A stretch of 64,000 nt of DNA from Prosthecobacter fusiformis (GTDB lineage Bacteria > Verrucomicrobiota > Verrucomicrobiia > Verrucomicrobiales > Verrucomicrobiaceae). Made by a program: the position numbers and the translations under genes. The notes under the pieces were generated by a model. That model was not told the origin of the DNA, did no database searches, and saw only the letters and a program-made list of their open reading frames with translations. The DNA is taken from the NCBI RefSeq assembly GCF_004364345.1, contig NZ_SOCA01000003.1, forward strand, positions 248,001-312,000. Reading direction: 5' to 3'. Positions 45,772 to 55,155 of the stretch are shown here, one piece after another. Positions within the stretch are counted from its first letter, which is position 1, and every line of letters starts with the position of its first letter.

Positions 45772-47864
45772 TAGCCAAACTCCTGCCTCACGCCTTCTTC
45801 GGATTTGAGATTTCCGCCTTTGTCTTCGCTGCATTGGTCGGGTTATTCATCATCTTCGGGATCCTGATCCTTATCTCCCGCTTTTTCCGGAAAGTGCAGC
45901 AGGGTCAGGCCATCGTTCGCAACGGCATCGGCGGCACCAAGGTGTCTTTCAATGGCATGATGATCATCCCCATTGCCCATCAGGCGGAGTACATGGACAT
46001 CTCCGTAAAGCGTATTGAGATCGAGCGCAAGGCCACGGAAGGCCTCATTTGTAAGGACAACATCCGTGCCGATATCAAGGTCGCATTCTTTGTTAGGATC
46101 AACAAGATTGACGAAGACGTTAAACGCGTGGCCCAGTCCATCGGTTGTGTCCGCGCCTCCGCCATCGATACCCTGCGCACGCTCTTTGATGCGAAGTTTT
46201 CTGAAGCCTTGAAGACCGTCGGCAAGCGCTTCGACTTTGTGCAGCTTTACAATGAGCGCGACCATTTCAAGACCGAGATCCTCAAGGTCATCGGTACCGA
46301 TTTGAACGGCTTCACGCTGGATGACTGCGCCATCGACTTTCTGGAGCAGACCCAGCTTGAAAACCTGGATCCTCAAAACATCCTGGACGCCGAAGGCATC
46401 AAGAAAATCACCGAGCTTACCGCCACCCAGGCCAAGCTGGCCAACCACATCCAGCGTGACAAGGAGCAGATCATCAAGCAGCAGGACGTGAAGGCCCGCG
46501 AGGCCATCCTGGAGCTTGAGCGCCAGCTTGCCGAAACCGAGGCCAAGCAGAAACGCGATGTCGAAAGCGTGAAAGCCCGCGAAGAGGCCGAGACCCTGAA
46601 GGTGCAGTCTGAAGAAAGACTGAAGTCTGAACGGGCCAAGATCTCGTCTGATGAAGAGATCGCCATCGCTACTGAAAATATGGAGCGCCAAGTCCTTGTG
46701 GCTCAGCGTAACAAAGAGCGCACCGATGCTGTAGAGATCGAGCGCGTCACTCGTGACCGTGATCTGGAAGTCATCGAACGCGAACGCATCACCACCCTCA
46801 AGACCATCGAAAAAGAGAAGGCCGTGGAAGTGGAGCGCAAGAACATCCAGGAGGTCATCAAGGACCGCGTCGTTCTGGAAAAAACCGTCGTGGTTGAGCA
46901 GCAGAAAATCAAGGATACCGAAGCCTTCGCCACGGCTGACCGCGAGAAGCAGGTGGCCCTGACCAATGCCGAGAAAAATGCCCAGGAGCAGCTCATCCAG
47001 AAGATCAAAGAGGCTGAGGCCGCGAAAGAGGCCGCACGTCTCGTTGCGGATCAGGATGCCTACACCGCCGTCAAGTCGGCCGATGCTTCGAAAGAAGCTG
47101 CGCAGCTTCGCGCTCAGGAAATGCTGACGCTGGCAGAAGCCCGGCAGGAATCGGCCACCCGTGAAGCCACCGCTGAAAAAGCGCTGGCCGAAGGCAAAGC
47201 TGCCCAAGCTGCCGCCCAGGGATTGGGTGAGGCCCAGGTCCTCCTGGCCAAGGCTGAAGCCTCCCAGAAACAAGGCACCGTGGATGCGGAAGTCACCCAG
47301 CTCAAGCTGGCTGCCGAGGCCGATGGCATCACCAAGAAAGCCCAGGCCATGAAGCTGCTGGAAGATGCCGGACGCGAACACGAAGAGTTCAAGCTCACGC
47401 TTGAAAAAGACAAGGCGGTGGAGCTCGCCCAGATCAACATCCAAAAGGACATCGCACAGCAGCAGGCCATTGTGCTGGGCGAAGCCATGAAATCCGCGAA
47501 GATCGAAATTGTCGGCGGCGAAACGCAGTTCTTCGACAAGATCACCAACGCCATCGGCAATGCCCGCGCAGTGGACCGCTTCGTCGAAGGCAGTCGCACC
47601 CTCACCGATGTGAAGGAAACCTTCTTCAATGGCGACCCCGAGTACTTCAAAGCCCAGCTTAAAACCCTTGTGGACCAGTTTGGCCTCACCAGCGAAGACA
47701 CGAAGAACCTCACCCTCAGCGCCCTGTTCGCCAAGCTCATCGGCCTCAATCCCGATGAAGCCACGCTGAACAAGCTAACAGGAATGTTTGGCACCGCCTC
47801 CCGCTTCGGTCTTGCCGAACAAACCATCAGCGGCCTGCTCGCCTCCAAAGCCACGAAGAAGTAA
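45768..47864 (+). CDS. Flotillin-family protein (YqiK-like)
   Basis: 698 residues. An N-terminal membrane segment (FVFAALVGLFIIFGILILISRFF) is followed by a SPFH/Band-7 domain (about 45-210, with SFNGMMIIPIAHQAEYMDISVKRIEIERK in the family pattern). A long Glu/Lys/Ala-rich coiled coil (about 215-560) and a C-terminal helical domain complete the protein. Such proteins form membrane microdomain scaffolds. It is larger than typical flotillins because of the long coil. Its gene overlaps the NfeD-like gene and is followed by a palindromic element and the giant ATPase gene. Confidence 0.9.
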   Translation: MIAKLLPHAFFGFEISAFVFAALVGLFIIFGILILISRFFRKVQQGQAIVRNGIGGTKVSFNGMMIIPIAHQAEYMDISVKRIEIERKATEGLICKDNIRADIKVAFFVRINKIDEDVKRVAQSIGCVRASAIDTLRTLFDAKFSEALKTVGKRFDFVQLYNERDHFKTEILKVIGTDLNGFTLDDCAIDFLEQTQLENLDPQNILDAEGIKKITELTATQAKLANHIQRDKEQIIKQQDVKAREAILELERQLAETEAKQKRDVESVKAREEAETLKVQSEERLKSERAKISSDEEIAIATENMERQVLVAQRNKERTDAVEIERVTRDRDLEVIERERITTLKTIEKEKAVEVERKNIQEVIKDRVVLEKTVVVEQQKIKDTEAFATADREKQVALTNAEKNAQEQLIQKIKEAEAAKEAARLVADQDAYTAVKSADASKEAAQLRAQEMLTLAEARQESATREATAEKALAEGKAAQAAAQGLGEAQVLLAKAEASQKQGTVDAEVTQLKLAAEADGITKKAQAMKLLEDAGREHEEFKLTLEKDKAVELAQINIQKDIAQQQAIVLGEAMKSAKIEIVGGETQFFDKITNAIGNARAVDRFVEGSRTLTDVKETFFNGDPEYFKAQLKTLVDQFGLTSEDTKNLTLSALFAKLIGLNPDEATLNKLTGMFGTASRFGLAEQTISGLLASKATKK

Positions 47865-47934
47865 TATGGAGTGCCGGCGAATCGTCGGCTTAACATCAAT
47901 GAGTGCATGCCGACGACTCGTCGGCTCTCCATAT
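47864..47934. repeat. 71-bp palindromic element between flotillin and ATPase genes
   Basis: The outer arms ATATGGAG (47864-47871) and CTCCATAT (47927-47934) are perfect inverted repeats. Inside them are two near-identical palindromes: GCCGGCGAATCGTCGGC (47873-47889) and GCCGACGACTCGTCGGC (47909-47925), separated by a 19-base loop. The whole is a REP- or MITE-like structure. The last arm contributes the ATG of the ATPase gene and the first arm overlaps the last base of the flotillin stop codon. Confidence 0.85.
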
Positions 47935-50900
47935 GACTGATCCCGTATCAACACCCCAGGCCCCCTCCGCCAAGCTCGAAGCCGGCGCTTACGAAGTCAT
48001 TCGTCAGCGTCTGGACAAGCATGGCGCGGAGCTTCAGCGTCGGCTGGAAGCGCTGAATGCAGACCGCAAAGCGGAGTTTGGCGGCATTGACACGGCCCTG
48101 CTGGCGACCACCCGCCTGACCACCGATAATAACTGTGTCCCCCAGGACATGGTAGCCATCGGGCCGAAACGCTTTTTGTTCGGCTACAACGTCCTCCTCG
48201 GCCTGCGCACACAGATGCATGTGGCGGATGTTTTTGGCGTCTATGACTTCCAGGCAGAGGATCATAGCTTTCATCCCAATAAGGCGGATCTGCTGGCGGA
48301 TAAAAACTTCGCGGAGGACTTTGATTACCTCTATCGCTACTACAAGAATGCATCCTTCCTGAAGTTTCACCGCATCGGCCCGCACCTTTACATGGGCATG
48401 CAGGTGGGGCGCGATACCACGGAGATCAAGGCATTCAAGTGGCTGGTGGATGACGATGACGGAACGCTGCAATATCTGGGTAACCGGTTCGATCACGAAT
48501 TCATCTTTCCCACCCATCAGGAGTTCGAGTGGAAGCGCGCCCGGCGGGAGATGTATCGTCACGGTCTGCATCCGCACATCAGCATTGAGGATCGAGTGTT
48601 CGTGGAGACTGTCGGTGGCGACCTAACGGTAAAGGTGGAAAACAACACCGAAACCGGACGCGGCATCTATAGCGAGCCCGTGGACAATGCGGACCAGACG
48701 CTGGACGATGCCGAGGTCCATTACGCCATTGTTGGAAATCTCATCCTGATGAAGGTCCTGCCTTATCAGGAAAAGACCTGGCGTTATCTTGTCTTCAATG
48801 AGCGCACTCGGGAGGCGCATCGCATTGACAGCATTGCCGAATCCTGCGTACTGCTGCCAGACGGCCACGGCATCATATTCCCTCATGGGTATGTGTTGCA
48901 AACCGGTGAGGTAAAACGCTTCGATACCGGCCTGCCGCCCATGCGCTTTGAGCGCCGCATCGTCGCTGCCAATGGAGAAGACACGTTGTTTGTCTTCAGT
49001 CATCTGGAAAGCGGATCGTATTTGCTGCTCAGCTATAATCTCATTTCGCAGGGCGTCGCCACCCCCATCATCTGCCATGGCTACAGCTTGTTTCCATCGG
49101 GTGAGCTGATCCTCTTTCAGGGCGATGCTGAGCCGCGCAAGCACCATGTTGTGCAGTCCTGGCGCACCCCGTTTGTCACGGCGGATGAAAGCCCGCATAC
49201 GAAGAGCCAAACCTTCCTCAGCAAGATCGGCAATGCAGAGATCGTGCGCTGCATGGCCGAGTGCAATGGCGTGCTAACCCTCCTTGCGAAAGACGATTCC
49301 TTCTCCGGTCTCTATGTCGAACTGGCCCGCGCTGCAGGTGACATTGCCGACAGTTACTTTTGGGTGGACCGCGAGGAAGCTCATCAGCTGAAAGAATCTC
49401 TCCTTGAGATCAAGACCACAGCCGAAGCCGCCCTGGGTGAGTTTGAAAAAGTCAGCCGCATGCGCAAGGCGGCTGCCGATCAGACGGAGACACTGCAAGC
49501 GGAGGTAAACAAGAACCTCAGCGCGGCCACCGGCAGTGCTCCTGACAACATCCTCGCGTATGTCCATTTGTTGGCGACCTTGCGTGGGCTTCGCGGTCAG
49601 ATCATCGCCCTACGGGACGTGCGTTACGTGGACCTTGAAACCATCACCCGCATGGACACGGGTGTGGCGGAGGCCACAGACAAGCTGTCTGAAAAATGTG
49701 TGGCCTTTTTGCTGCTGCCTGAAGCGCTGGATCCATACCGAAAACAGATCACCGAGCAGCAGTCTCGAGTTCCCACGCTGAACAAGGTCACGGACGCGCA
49801 AGAGGTTGAAGAGGCATTGGCGAAATCCAGCAGCGAGTTGGAAATGCTCACCGGCATTGTCAGCAGCCTGAAGATCAAAGATGCCACGGAGACCACCCGC
49901 ATCATTGAGGCCATTTCCACCCTGTTTGCCCAGCTCAATCAGGTGCGCTCGGTATTGAAAAACCGCCGCAATGACTTGGCCAAGGTGGAAGGATCCGCGC
50001 AGTTCCAGGCTCAGCTCAGCCTGTTGAACCAGAGCGTCCTCAACTACCTCGAAGTCGCGACCACTCCAGAGAAGTGTGATGAATCACTCACTCGGGTGAT
50101 GGTGCAGATCGAGGAACTGGAAAGCCGTTTTTCGGACTTCGATGAATACGCCGCCGAGCTCACCACGAAGCGTGAGGAGATTCACAATGCCTTCGAAGCC
50201 CGGCGGCTGTCCCTGGCGGATGCACGCAACCGCCGCGCCCAGTCGTTAGGCCAGTCTGCGGAGCGCATCCTCACCAGTGTCCGCAACCGCCTTGCCGCCT
50301 TTGCAAAACCTGAGGAAGTGCACTCCTGGCTGGCAGGTGATGCCATGGTGGCCAAGCTGCGCGACCTCATTGAGGAATTGCGCAAGCTGGGTGACAGCGT
50401 CCGTGCTGATGAACTCCAGACAAAGCTGAAGACTCTCCAGCAAGATTCGCTCAAGGAGATCCGCGACAAGGCGGAACTCTTTGCTGACGGCGGAGATCTT
50501 ATCCAGCTCGGCAAGCACAAGTTCAGTGTCAACCGTCAGCCCCTGGAGCTGACTATCCTGCCGCGTGAAGAAGGCCTGGCCTTCCATCTCACCGGTACAC
50601 GTTATTTTGAAAAACTAGTTCAGCCGGAACTTGAGGCGCTCAAACCCGTATGGGACCAGCCGGTCGTTTCAGAAAATGCGGAGGTCTATCGCGCCGAATA
50701 CCTCGCCTGGAAGTTCCTGCAAACAGGCGGCGAATTCTCTCCCCAGGCCATTCATGATTTCATGGCCCAGCGTTATCATGAAGGATATACTAAGGGTGTG
50801 CATGATCACGATGCCGCCCTGATCCTGCAACCGTTGCAGGAGATGCAAAAGGCGCTCGGTCTGCTGACTCATTCTCCTTTGGTGCGGGGGCTTGCACTGA

Positions 50901-52975
50901 TGGTGTGGCATGCCTGGGAAGATGCGGAGGAAAAACAGGCGCTCGCTGCCCGCATGACCGCCAAAGGCAGGATGCGTGATTTGTTAGGCCAAACCTCGGT
51001 TGAGGTGAATCCGGCCCTGGCCCAGCGTGTCGCTACAGACTGCCAGCGACTCACCACCATCCCTGTTATCCAGGGCAGCAGTTCATCTTCGCTCCATACC
51101 GCCGTTGCCGCTTGCCTCACCGATGAGCTTCAACACCTCAACGGCAAACATCCAGCTCTTCCATTTACCCGTTTCACATCCGCCGTTGAGCTTCTTCGCT
51201 CCTTCCGAAAGGAACTCACTGTTAAACGTGCCGCCAAGGATTTCGATGACAGCCTGGACGCCCTCGCTTCACAGCCATGGCTCGCCTTTGAAATTGCACT
51301 CGACTGGCTGCGCGCCTTGCATGCCGATGTGGAGACAGGCATCCTGGTGGAGGCTGCAGCCCTCCTCGTCCTCAAAGATCAGCCACCCGCTGCCCTACCT
51401 CCATCTCCCGCCTCACAGGCCACGCTCACCGGTTTCACAGGTGCACATCCACGCATTCACGATGGAAAGATGGAGCTCGATTATCACGAGTTCACCTCGC
51501 GCCTGCGCCGGTATGAGCAAAGCGTCGTGCCGGACTATGAGCGCTTTCAAAAACTGAAGCACGACCTCGCGCAAGAGCGCCGCACCCAGCTCCGCCTGGA
51601 CCAGTTCAAGGCTGGCGTCCTGAGCTCCTTTGTGCGCAACCGTCTCATGGACCAAGTTTACCTCCCCATCATCGGGGCCAACCTCGCCAAACAGATCGGT
51701 GCCGTGGGCAATGATACCCGCACGGACCGCATGGGCCTGCTGCTTCTCATTTCACCTCCAGGGTATGGCAAGACCACCCTCATGGAATACGTGGCCAGCC
51801 GGCTGGGCATCACCTTGGTAAAGATCAACGGCCCCGCCATTGGGCACAAAGTCACCTCTCTGGATCCTGCAGAGGCACCCAATGCCAGTGCCCGTGAAGA
51901 AGTGGAAAAGCTGAATCTCTCCCTGGAGATGGGGGACAACGTGATGATCTACCTGGATGACATCCAGCACACGAATCCAGAGTTCCTGCAGAAGTTCATC
52001 TCTCTTTGCGACGGCACTCGCCGGATTGAAGGCGTCTTTCAGGGCAAAGCCAGAACCTATGACCTGCGTGGTCGCAAGGTAGCCGTGGTCATGGCGGGCA
52101 ATCCTTACACCGAAGTCGGTGGCAAATTTCAGGTGCCGGACATGCTCGCCAACCGCGCGGATACATACAATCTGGGCGACATCCTCGGCGGTCATGAAGC
52201 AGCCTTTAAAGACAGCTACATCGAGAATTGCCTGACCAGCAATCCTGCTCTGGCCCGCGTCGCCGCACGCAGTCATAAGGACGCCATGGCTGCGCTGAAG
52301 ATCGCCATGACCGGCAACCGCGAAGGCATTGAATTCGAAGGCAACCAGAGCGCCGAGGACGTCAATGATTGCGTCGCCGTCATGGAAAAACTGCTCAAGG
52401 TGCGCGAGGTCATCCTGCGCGTGAACCAGGAATACATCCGCAGTGCCGCCATGGAGGATGCCTATCGCACCGAGCCGCCCTTCAAGCTTCAGGGCAGCTA
52501 CCGCAATATGAACAAGATCTCCGAGAAGATCCAGCCGCTCATGACCGCTGCCGAGGTGCATTCGATCATCGAAGACCACTATCGCGGTGAATCCCAGACC
52601 CTCAGCCAGTCGGCCGAGGCCAACCTTCTCAAGTGGCGTGAGATCAACGATCTCGCCAGTGATGCTGACAAGGCCCGCTGGACCGAAATCAAGCGCACCT
52701 TCGGACGCAATCTTCTCGCCGGAGGTTCTGGCGAAAACGACCCCGTTAGCCGTATCACCGGCCAGATGAGCGCCTTCACCGCAGGACTCGAAAAAATCGA
52801 GCAGGCCGTTTCCCACCCGACTCTTTCTGACGTCTCCATCGCTCATCTGCAAAAAATCATCGAAGGCCTCCGGGCTGTGCCCGTCACCGTGGAGATCAAA
52901 GTACAGCCTGTGGAAAAGCATGAGGAAGACGATTTACCCGTGGATGTCCAAAGCAGCGTGAAGCAATCCGGATGA
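47933..52975 (+). CDS. Giant DUF3686-type AAA ATPase (annotated elsewhere as DNA repair ATPase)
   Basis: 1680 residues, cytoplasmic. The N-terminal ~450 residues (FGGIDTALLATTRLTTDNNC, HPHISIEDRVFVETVGGDL) resemble the family I know as ATPase involved in DNA repair, N-terminal (DUF3686). A coiled-coil-rich middle (about 490-850) follows, then a helical region. The AAA domain is near 1260-1450, with Walker A ISPPGYGKTT (Lys1280), Walker B MIYLDDIQ (Asp1342, Asp1343) and GNPYTEVGG sensor region. The DD replaces the usual DE. Despite the family name no DNA-binding domain is obvious. It lies 68 bases after flotillin; the ATG at 47933 lies in the palindromic element. Confidence 0.88.
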   Translation: MTDPVSTPQAPSAKLEAGAYEVIRQRLDKHGAELQRRLEALNADRKAEFGGIDTALLATTRLTTDNNCVPQDMVAIGPKRFLFGYNVLLGLRTQMHVADVFGVYDFQAEDHSFHPNKADLLADKNFAEDFDYLYRYYKNASFLKFHRIGPHLYMGMQVGRDTTEIKAFKWLVDDDDGTLQYLGNRFDHEFIFPTHQEFEWKRARREMYRHGLHPHISIEDRVFVETVGGDLTVKVENNTETGRGIYSEPVDNADQTLDDAEVHYAIVGNLILMKVLPYQEKTWRYLVFNERTREAHRIDSIAESCVLLPDGHGIIFPHGYVLQTGEVKRFDTGLPPMRFERRIVAANGEDTLFVFSHLESGSYLLLSYNLISQGVATPIICHGYSLFPSGELILFQGDAEPRKHHVVQSWRTPFVTADESPHTKSQTFLSKIGNAEIVRCMAECNGVLTLLAKDDSFSGLYVELARAAGDIADSYFWVDREEAHQLKESLLEIKTTAEAALGEFEKVSRMRKAAADQTETLQAEVNKNLSAATGSAPDNILAYVHLLATLRGLRGQIIALRDVRYVDLETITRMDTGVAEATDKLSEKCVAFLLLPEALDPYRKQITEQQSRVPTLNKVTDAQEVEEALAKSSSELEMLTGIVSSLKIKDATETTRIIEAISTLFAQLNQVRSVLKNRRNDLAKVEGSAQFQAQLSLLNQSVLNYLEVATTPEKCDESLTRVMVQIEELESRFSDFDEYAAELTTKREEIHNAFEARRLSLADARNRRAQSLGQSAERILTSVRNRLAAFAKPEEVHSWLAGDAMVAKLRDLIEELRKLGDSVRADELQTKLKTLQQDSLKEIRDKAELFADGGDLIQLGKHKFSVNRQPLELTILPREEGLAFHLTGTRYFEKLVQPELEALKPVWDQPVVSENAEVYRAEYLAWKFLQTGGEFSPQAIHDFMAQRYHEGYTKGVHDHDAALILQPLQEMQKALGLLTHSPLVRGLALMVWHAWEDAEEKQALAARMTAKGRMRDLLGQTSVEVNPALAQRVATDCQRLTTIPVIQGSSSSSLHTAVAACLTDELQHLNGKHPALPFTRFTSAVELLRSFRKELTVKRAAKDFDDSLDALASQPWLAFEIALDWLRALHADVETGILVEAAALLVLKDQPPAALPPSPASQATLTGFTGAHPRIHDGKMELDYHEFTSRLRRYEQSVVPDYERFQKLKHDLAQERRTQLRLDQFKAGVLSSFVRNRLMDQVYLPIIGANLAKQIGAVGNDTRTDRMGLLLLISPPGYGKTTLMEYVASRLGITLVKINGPAIGHKVTSLDPAEAPNASAREEVEKLNLSLEMGDNVMIYLDDIQHTNPEFLQKFISLCDGTRRIEGVFQGKARTYDLRGRKVAVVMAGNPYTEVGGKFQVPDMLANRADTYNLGDILGGHEAAFKDSYIENCLTSNPALARVAARSHKDAMAALKIAMTGNREGIEFEGNQSAEDVNDCVAVMEKLLKVREVILRVNQEYIRSAAMEDAYRTEPPFKLQGSYRNMNKISEKIQPLMTAAEVHSIIEDHYRGESQTLSQSAEANLLKWREINDLASDADKARWTEIKRTFGRNLLAGGSGENDPVSRITGQMSAFTAGLEKIEQAVSHPTLSDVSIAHLQKIIEGLRAVPVTVEIKVQPVEKHEEDDLPVDVQSSVKQSG

Positions 52976-53018
52976 ATATTTGACAAAGGACGGAGTCATA
53001 GACGTTAGTTAGAAAGTC

Positions 53019-53459
53019 ATGCGCCCTGCCACCCGCCGCCAAATCCTCACCTGCCTCGCGCTTCTGGCGCTGGGTTGGGCGCAGGTCTTTGGAATCATGC
53101 GCGGTTATGTCTGTGACTGTGGAGGGGAGGTGGAAATTACTGCCTACGATCACTGCCACGGCCCTCATGGCATCGCCTGTCATCATGACGATTCACCCGC
53201 GCATCATCAGCATGATGAAAACGGGGAGGACACCCATGAGCATGCCCCTTTGAAGGAGCCCGTTCAGGCGAAGCAGCTTGTTTCCCAGTCTGTTTCAGTC
53301 CCTCTCCCCGTCCTCGCCGTCATGCCCCCCTGGGAACCGCTGACGGTGCTGCTGGCTTCCATGGATGCCGTCGGCCGCCCGGTCCCACCGCCAAGAAATG
53401 ACCGCATTGGCCAACGATGGCCAGAGGTGCTGACACGCACCATTGCCCTTAGAGTTTAA
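53019..53459 (+). CDS. His-rich exported protein at the head of a metal-efflux block
   Basis: 146 residues with a hydrophobic N-terminal segment (ILTCLALLALGWAQVFGIM). CDCGGEVEITAYDHCHGPHG and HHDDSPAHHQHDENGEDTHEHAP make a dense potential metal-binding patch. The last third is ordinary. The function is probably metal buffering or sensing in the periplasm; I recognise no named family. A TTGACA hexamer lies at 52980-52985, but no good -10 box is seen. tolC follows after 99 bases. Confidence 0.65.
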   Translation: MRPATRRQILTCLALLALGWAQVFGIMRGYVCDCGGEVEITAYDHCHGPHGIACHHDDSPAHHQHDENGEDTHEHAPLKEPVQAKQLVSQSVSVPLPVLAVMPPWEPLTVLLASMDAVGRPVPPPRNDRIGQRWPEVLTRTIALRV

Positions 53460-53558
53460 GATACGGACACTCGCCGTCATCCACGATGATGACGCCCGCT
53501 CACTGTCCTGCCATGGACTTGGCTATTCCATGTCCGCCTTCTTAACCTCTGTCTATTT

Positions 53559-54764
53559 ATGCATCGTCGTTTATTGATCCTTTCATGCCTCGTGGCAGTT
53601 TCGTCCACTCAGGCACTTACTCTTTCGGACATCGCCCCCCGTGTCCGTAGCCACCATCCCCAGCTCAAAGCAGCCCGCATGGCGGTGGAAGAAGCACGCG
53701 GTCGTCAGCTCGGCGCAGGTCGCCTGTCGAATCCTTCGTTAGGCTTCGAATTTCAAAACGAGAGCCGGGTATCCCCCCGCTCCAGCACCTTCTCGCTGGA
53801 CCAGTCTTTCCCCATCACCCGCAGACTGACACTGGAAAAACAGCTTACCTCACAGCTCGTCACCGCTGCCGAACTTGAGGTGAAGGACGCCGAGCGCAAC
53901 CTCATCGCCGAAGCCCGTAGCCTCGCGGTCAAGCTGCTCTCTCTGGAAAAACAACGCGCCTTGCGCCAGCAGCAGACCCAGCTTGCCCAGGAGCTTTCCA
54001 GCTTCGCCAAGGAGCGTGCCGATGCCGGTGAGCTATCTCCCCTGGATGCCGCTCAGGCTCAGGTAGATGCCCAGCGGCTCCAGTTGGAAGCCCGCCGCAT
54101 CCAGATTGAAACCGTTACCCTCCAGGGCGCTCTCAAACCCATGCTTGGACTCAGCCCTGCCGCGTCCTTAAAGCTCACGGGGGATCTCCCCGCTCTCACC
54201 CTCCCAGGCAGGTCCGCATGGCAGCAGCGGGCAGATTACCAGCTCGCCCAGGCTAAAACCCAGGCTGCCCAGACCGATGCCGCACTGGCTCACGCCCGCC
54301 GTTATCAGGATGTCAGCGCGGGCCTCTTTGCCGCCCGTGAGCAGCAGGATGTCAGCTCCAGCAGCACGGAGCACACCGGTTTCATAGGCTTCCGCTTCTC
54401 CATTCCATTGCCCCTTTGGAACCGCAACCAGGGGGAGATCGCTGAAAAGACCGCTAGCATCGAGCGCGCCCGTTTGGAAAGCGAAGCTCTCGCTTCACAA
54501 ATCACCAGTGAAGCTGAAACCGCCCGCCAGGAAATGCAGGCCAATGCTGCCCTCGTGACCGAGACGCGAGACCGCCTGCTCCCCCTCGTCAAAGAGCAGA
54601 CGGACAAGTTGGAAACCGCCTACCAGACCGGCCAGACAGATCTTCTCACCGTCCTTCGCGCCCGGGATCAGCGCCTTCAGCTTGAGGCCGCTGTCCTGGA
54701 CGCCAGCCGTGATTTCCACCTCGCCCGCATCCGTTATGAGGCTGCCGTCGGTTCCATGCATTAG
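53559..54764 (+). CDS. TolC-family outer-membrane efflux protein
   Basis: 401 residues with a signal peptide (LILSCLVAVSSTQA). Two long helical repeats (HHPQLKAARMAVEEARGRQ, then YQLAQAKTQAAQTDAALAHARRYQDVSAG; patterns quoted in part) with the TolC-type IxLPLWNRNQGEIA segment near residue 290 mark it as an outer-membrane channel of the CusC/CzcC type. It is the first of a run: tolC, a DUF3147 gene, an RND adaptor gene and an RND pump gene. Confidence 0.92.
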   Translation: MHRRLLILSCLVAVSSTQALTLSDIAPRVRSHHPQLKAARMAVEEARGRQLGAGRLSNPSLGFEFQNESRVSPRSSTFSLDQSFPITRRLTLEKQLTSQLVTAAELEVKDAERNLIAEARSLAVKLLSLEKQRALRQQQTQLAQELSSFAKERADAGELSPLDAAQAQVDAQRLQLEARRIQIETVTLQGALKPMLGLSPAASLKLTGDLPALTLPGRSAWQQRADYQLAQAKTQAAQTDAALAHARRYQDVSAGLFAAREQQDVSSSSTEHTGFIGFRFSIPLPLWNRNQGEIAEKTASIERARLESEALASQITSEAETARQEMQANAALVTETRDRLLPLVKEQTDKLETAYQTGQTDLLTVLRARDQRLQLEAAVLDASRDFHLARIRYEAAVGSMH

Positions 54765-54793
54765 AATCCACACGCCTAACAAAAAGCAAAGCC

Positions 54794-55144
54794 ATGACTT
54801 ATTACCTCATCAAGCTCTTCCTCAGCGCCGGCATGATCGTCACCATCACGGAGATCGCCAAGCGCAACAACGCCGCCGCCAGCATCATCCACTCTCTGCC
54901 GCTGACCTCCGTCCTCGCTTTCATCTGGATTTATCTGGAGACAAAGGACGCCGCCCTCATCGGCCGCCACGCTTACGGCACCTTCTGGTACGTCTTGCCC
55001 ACGCTGCCCATGTTTATCCTCATGCCCTGGCTCATCAAAAAGCTCGGCGGCTTCTGGCCCGCCTTCGGTGCCGGCATCGTCCTCACCGTCGCTCTGTATC
55101 TCCTCACCATGCGCCTGCTCAAGCTCGCTGGTGTCAATCTTTGA
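54794..55144 (+). CDS. DUF3147 small membrane protein
   Basis: 116 residues with four hydrophobic segments (YYLIKLFLSAGMIVTITEIAK, LPLTSVLAFIWIYLE, FWYVLPTLPMFILMPWLI, AFGAGIVLTVALYLL). The layout matches the DUF3147 family of unknown function. It lies between tolC (29 bases before) and the RND adaptor gene (11 bases after), so it is probably made with the efflux complex. A role as an accessory or as a metal-related membrane protein is inference. Confidence 0.75.
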   Translation: MTYYLIKLFLSAGMIVTITEIAKRNNAAASIIHSLPLTSVLAFIWIYLETKDAALIGRHAYGTFWYVLPTLPMFILMPWLIKKLGGFWPAFGAGIVLTVALYLLTMRLLKLAGVNL

Positions 55145-55155
55145 TCTCCCTTCCC

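Noticed and set aside
45843..47444. 533-codon leftward open frame opposite flotillin
   Set aside because: It is antisense to the coiled-coil coding region and is Leu/Gly/Phe-rich without motifs.
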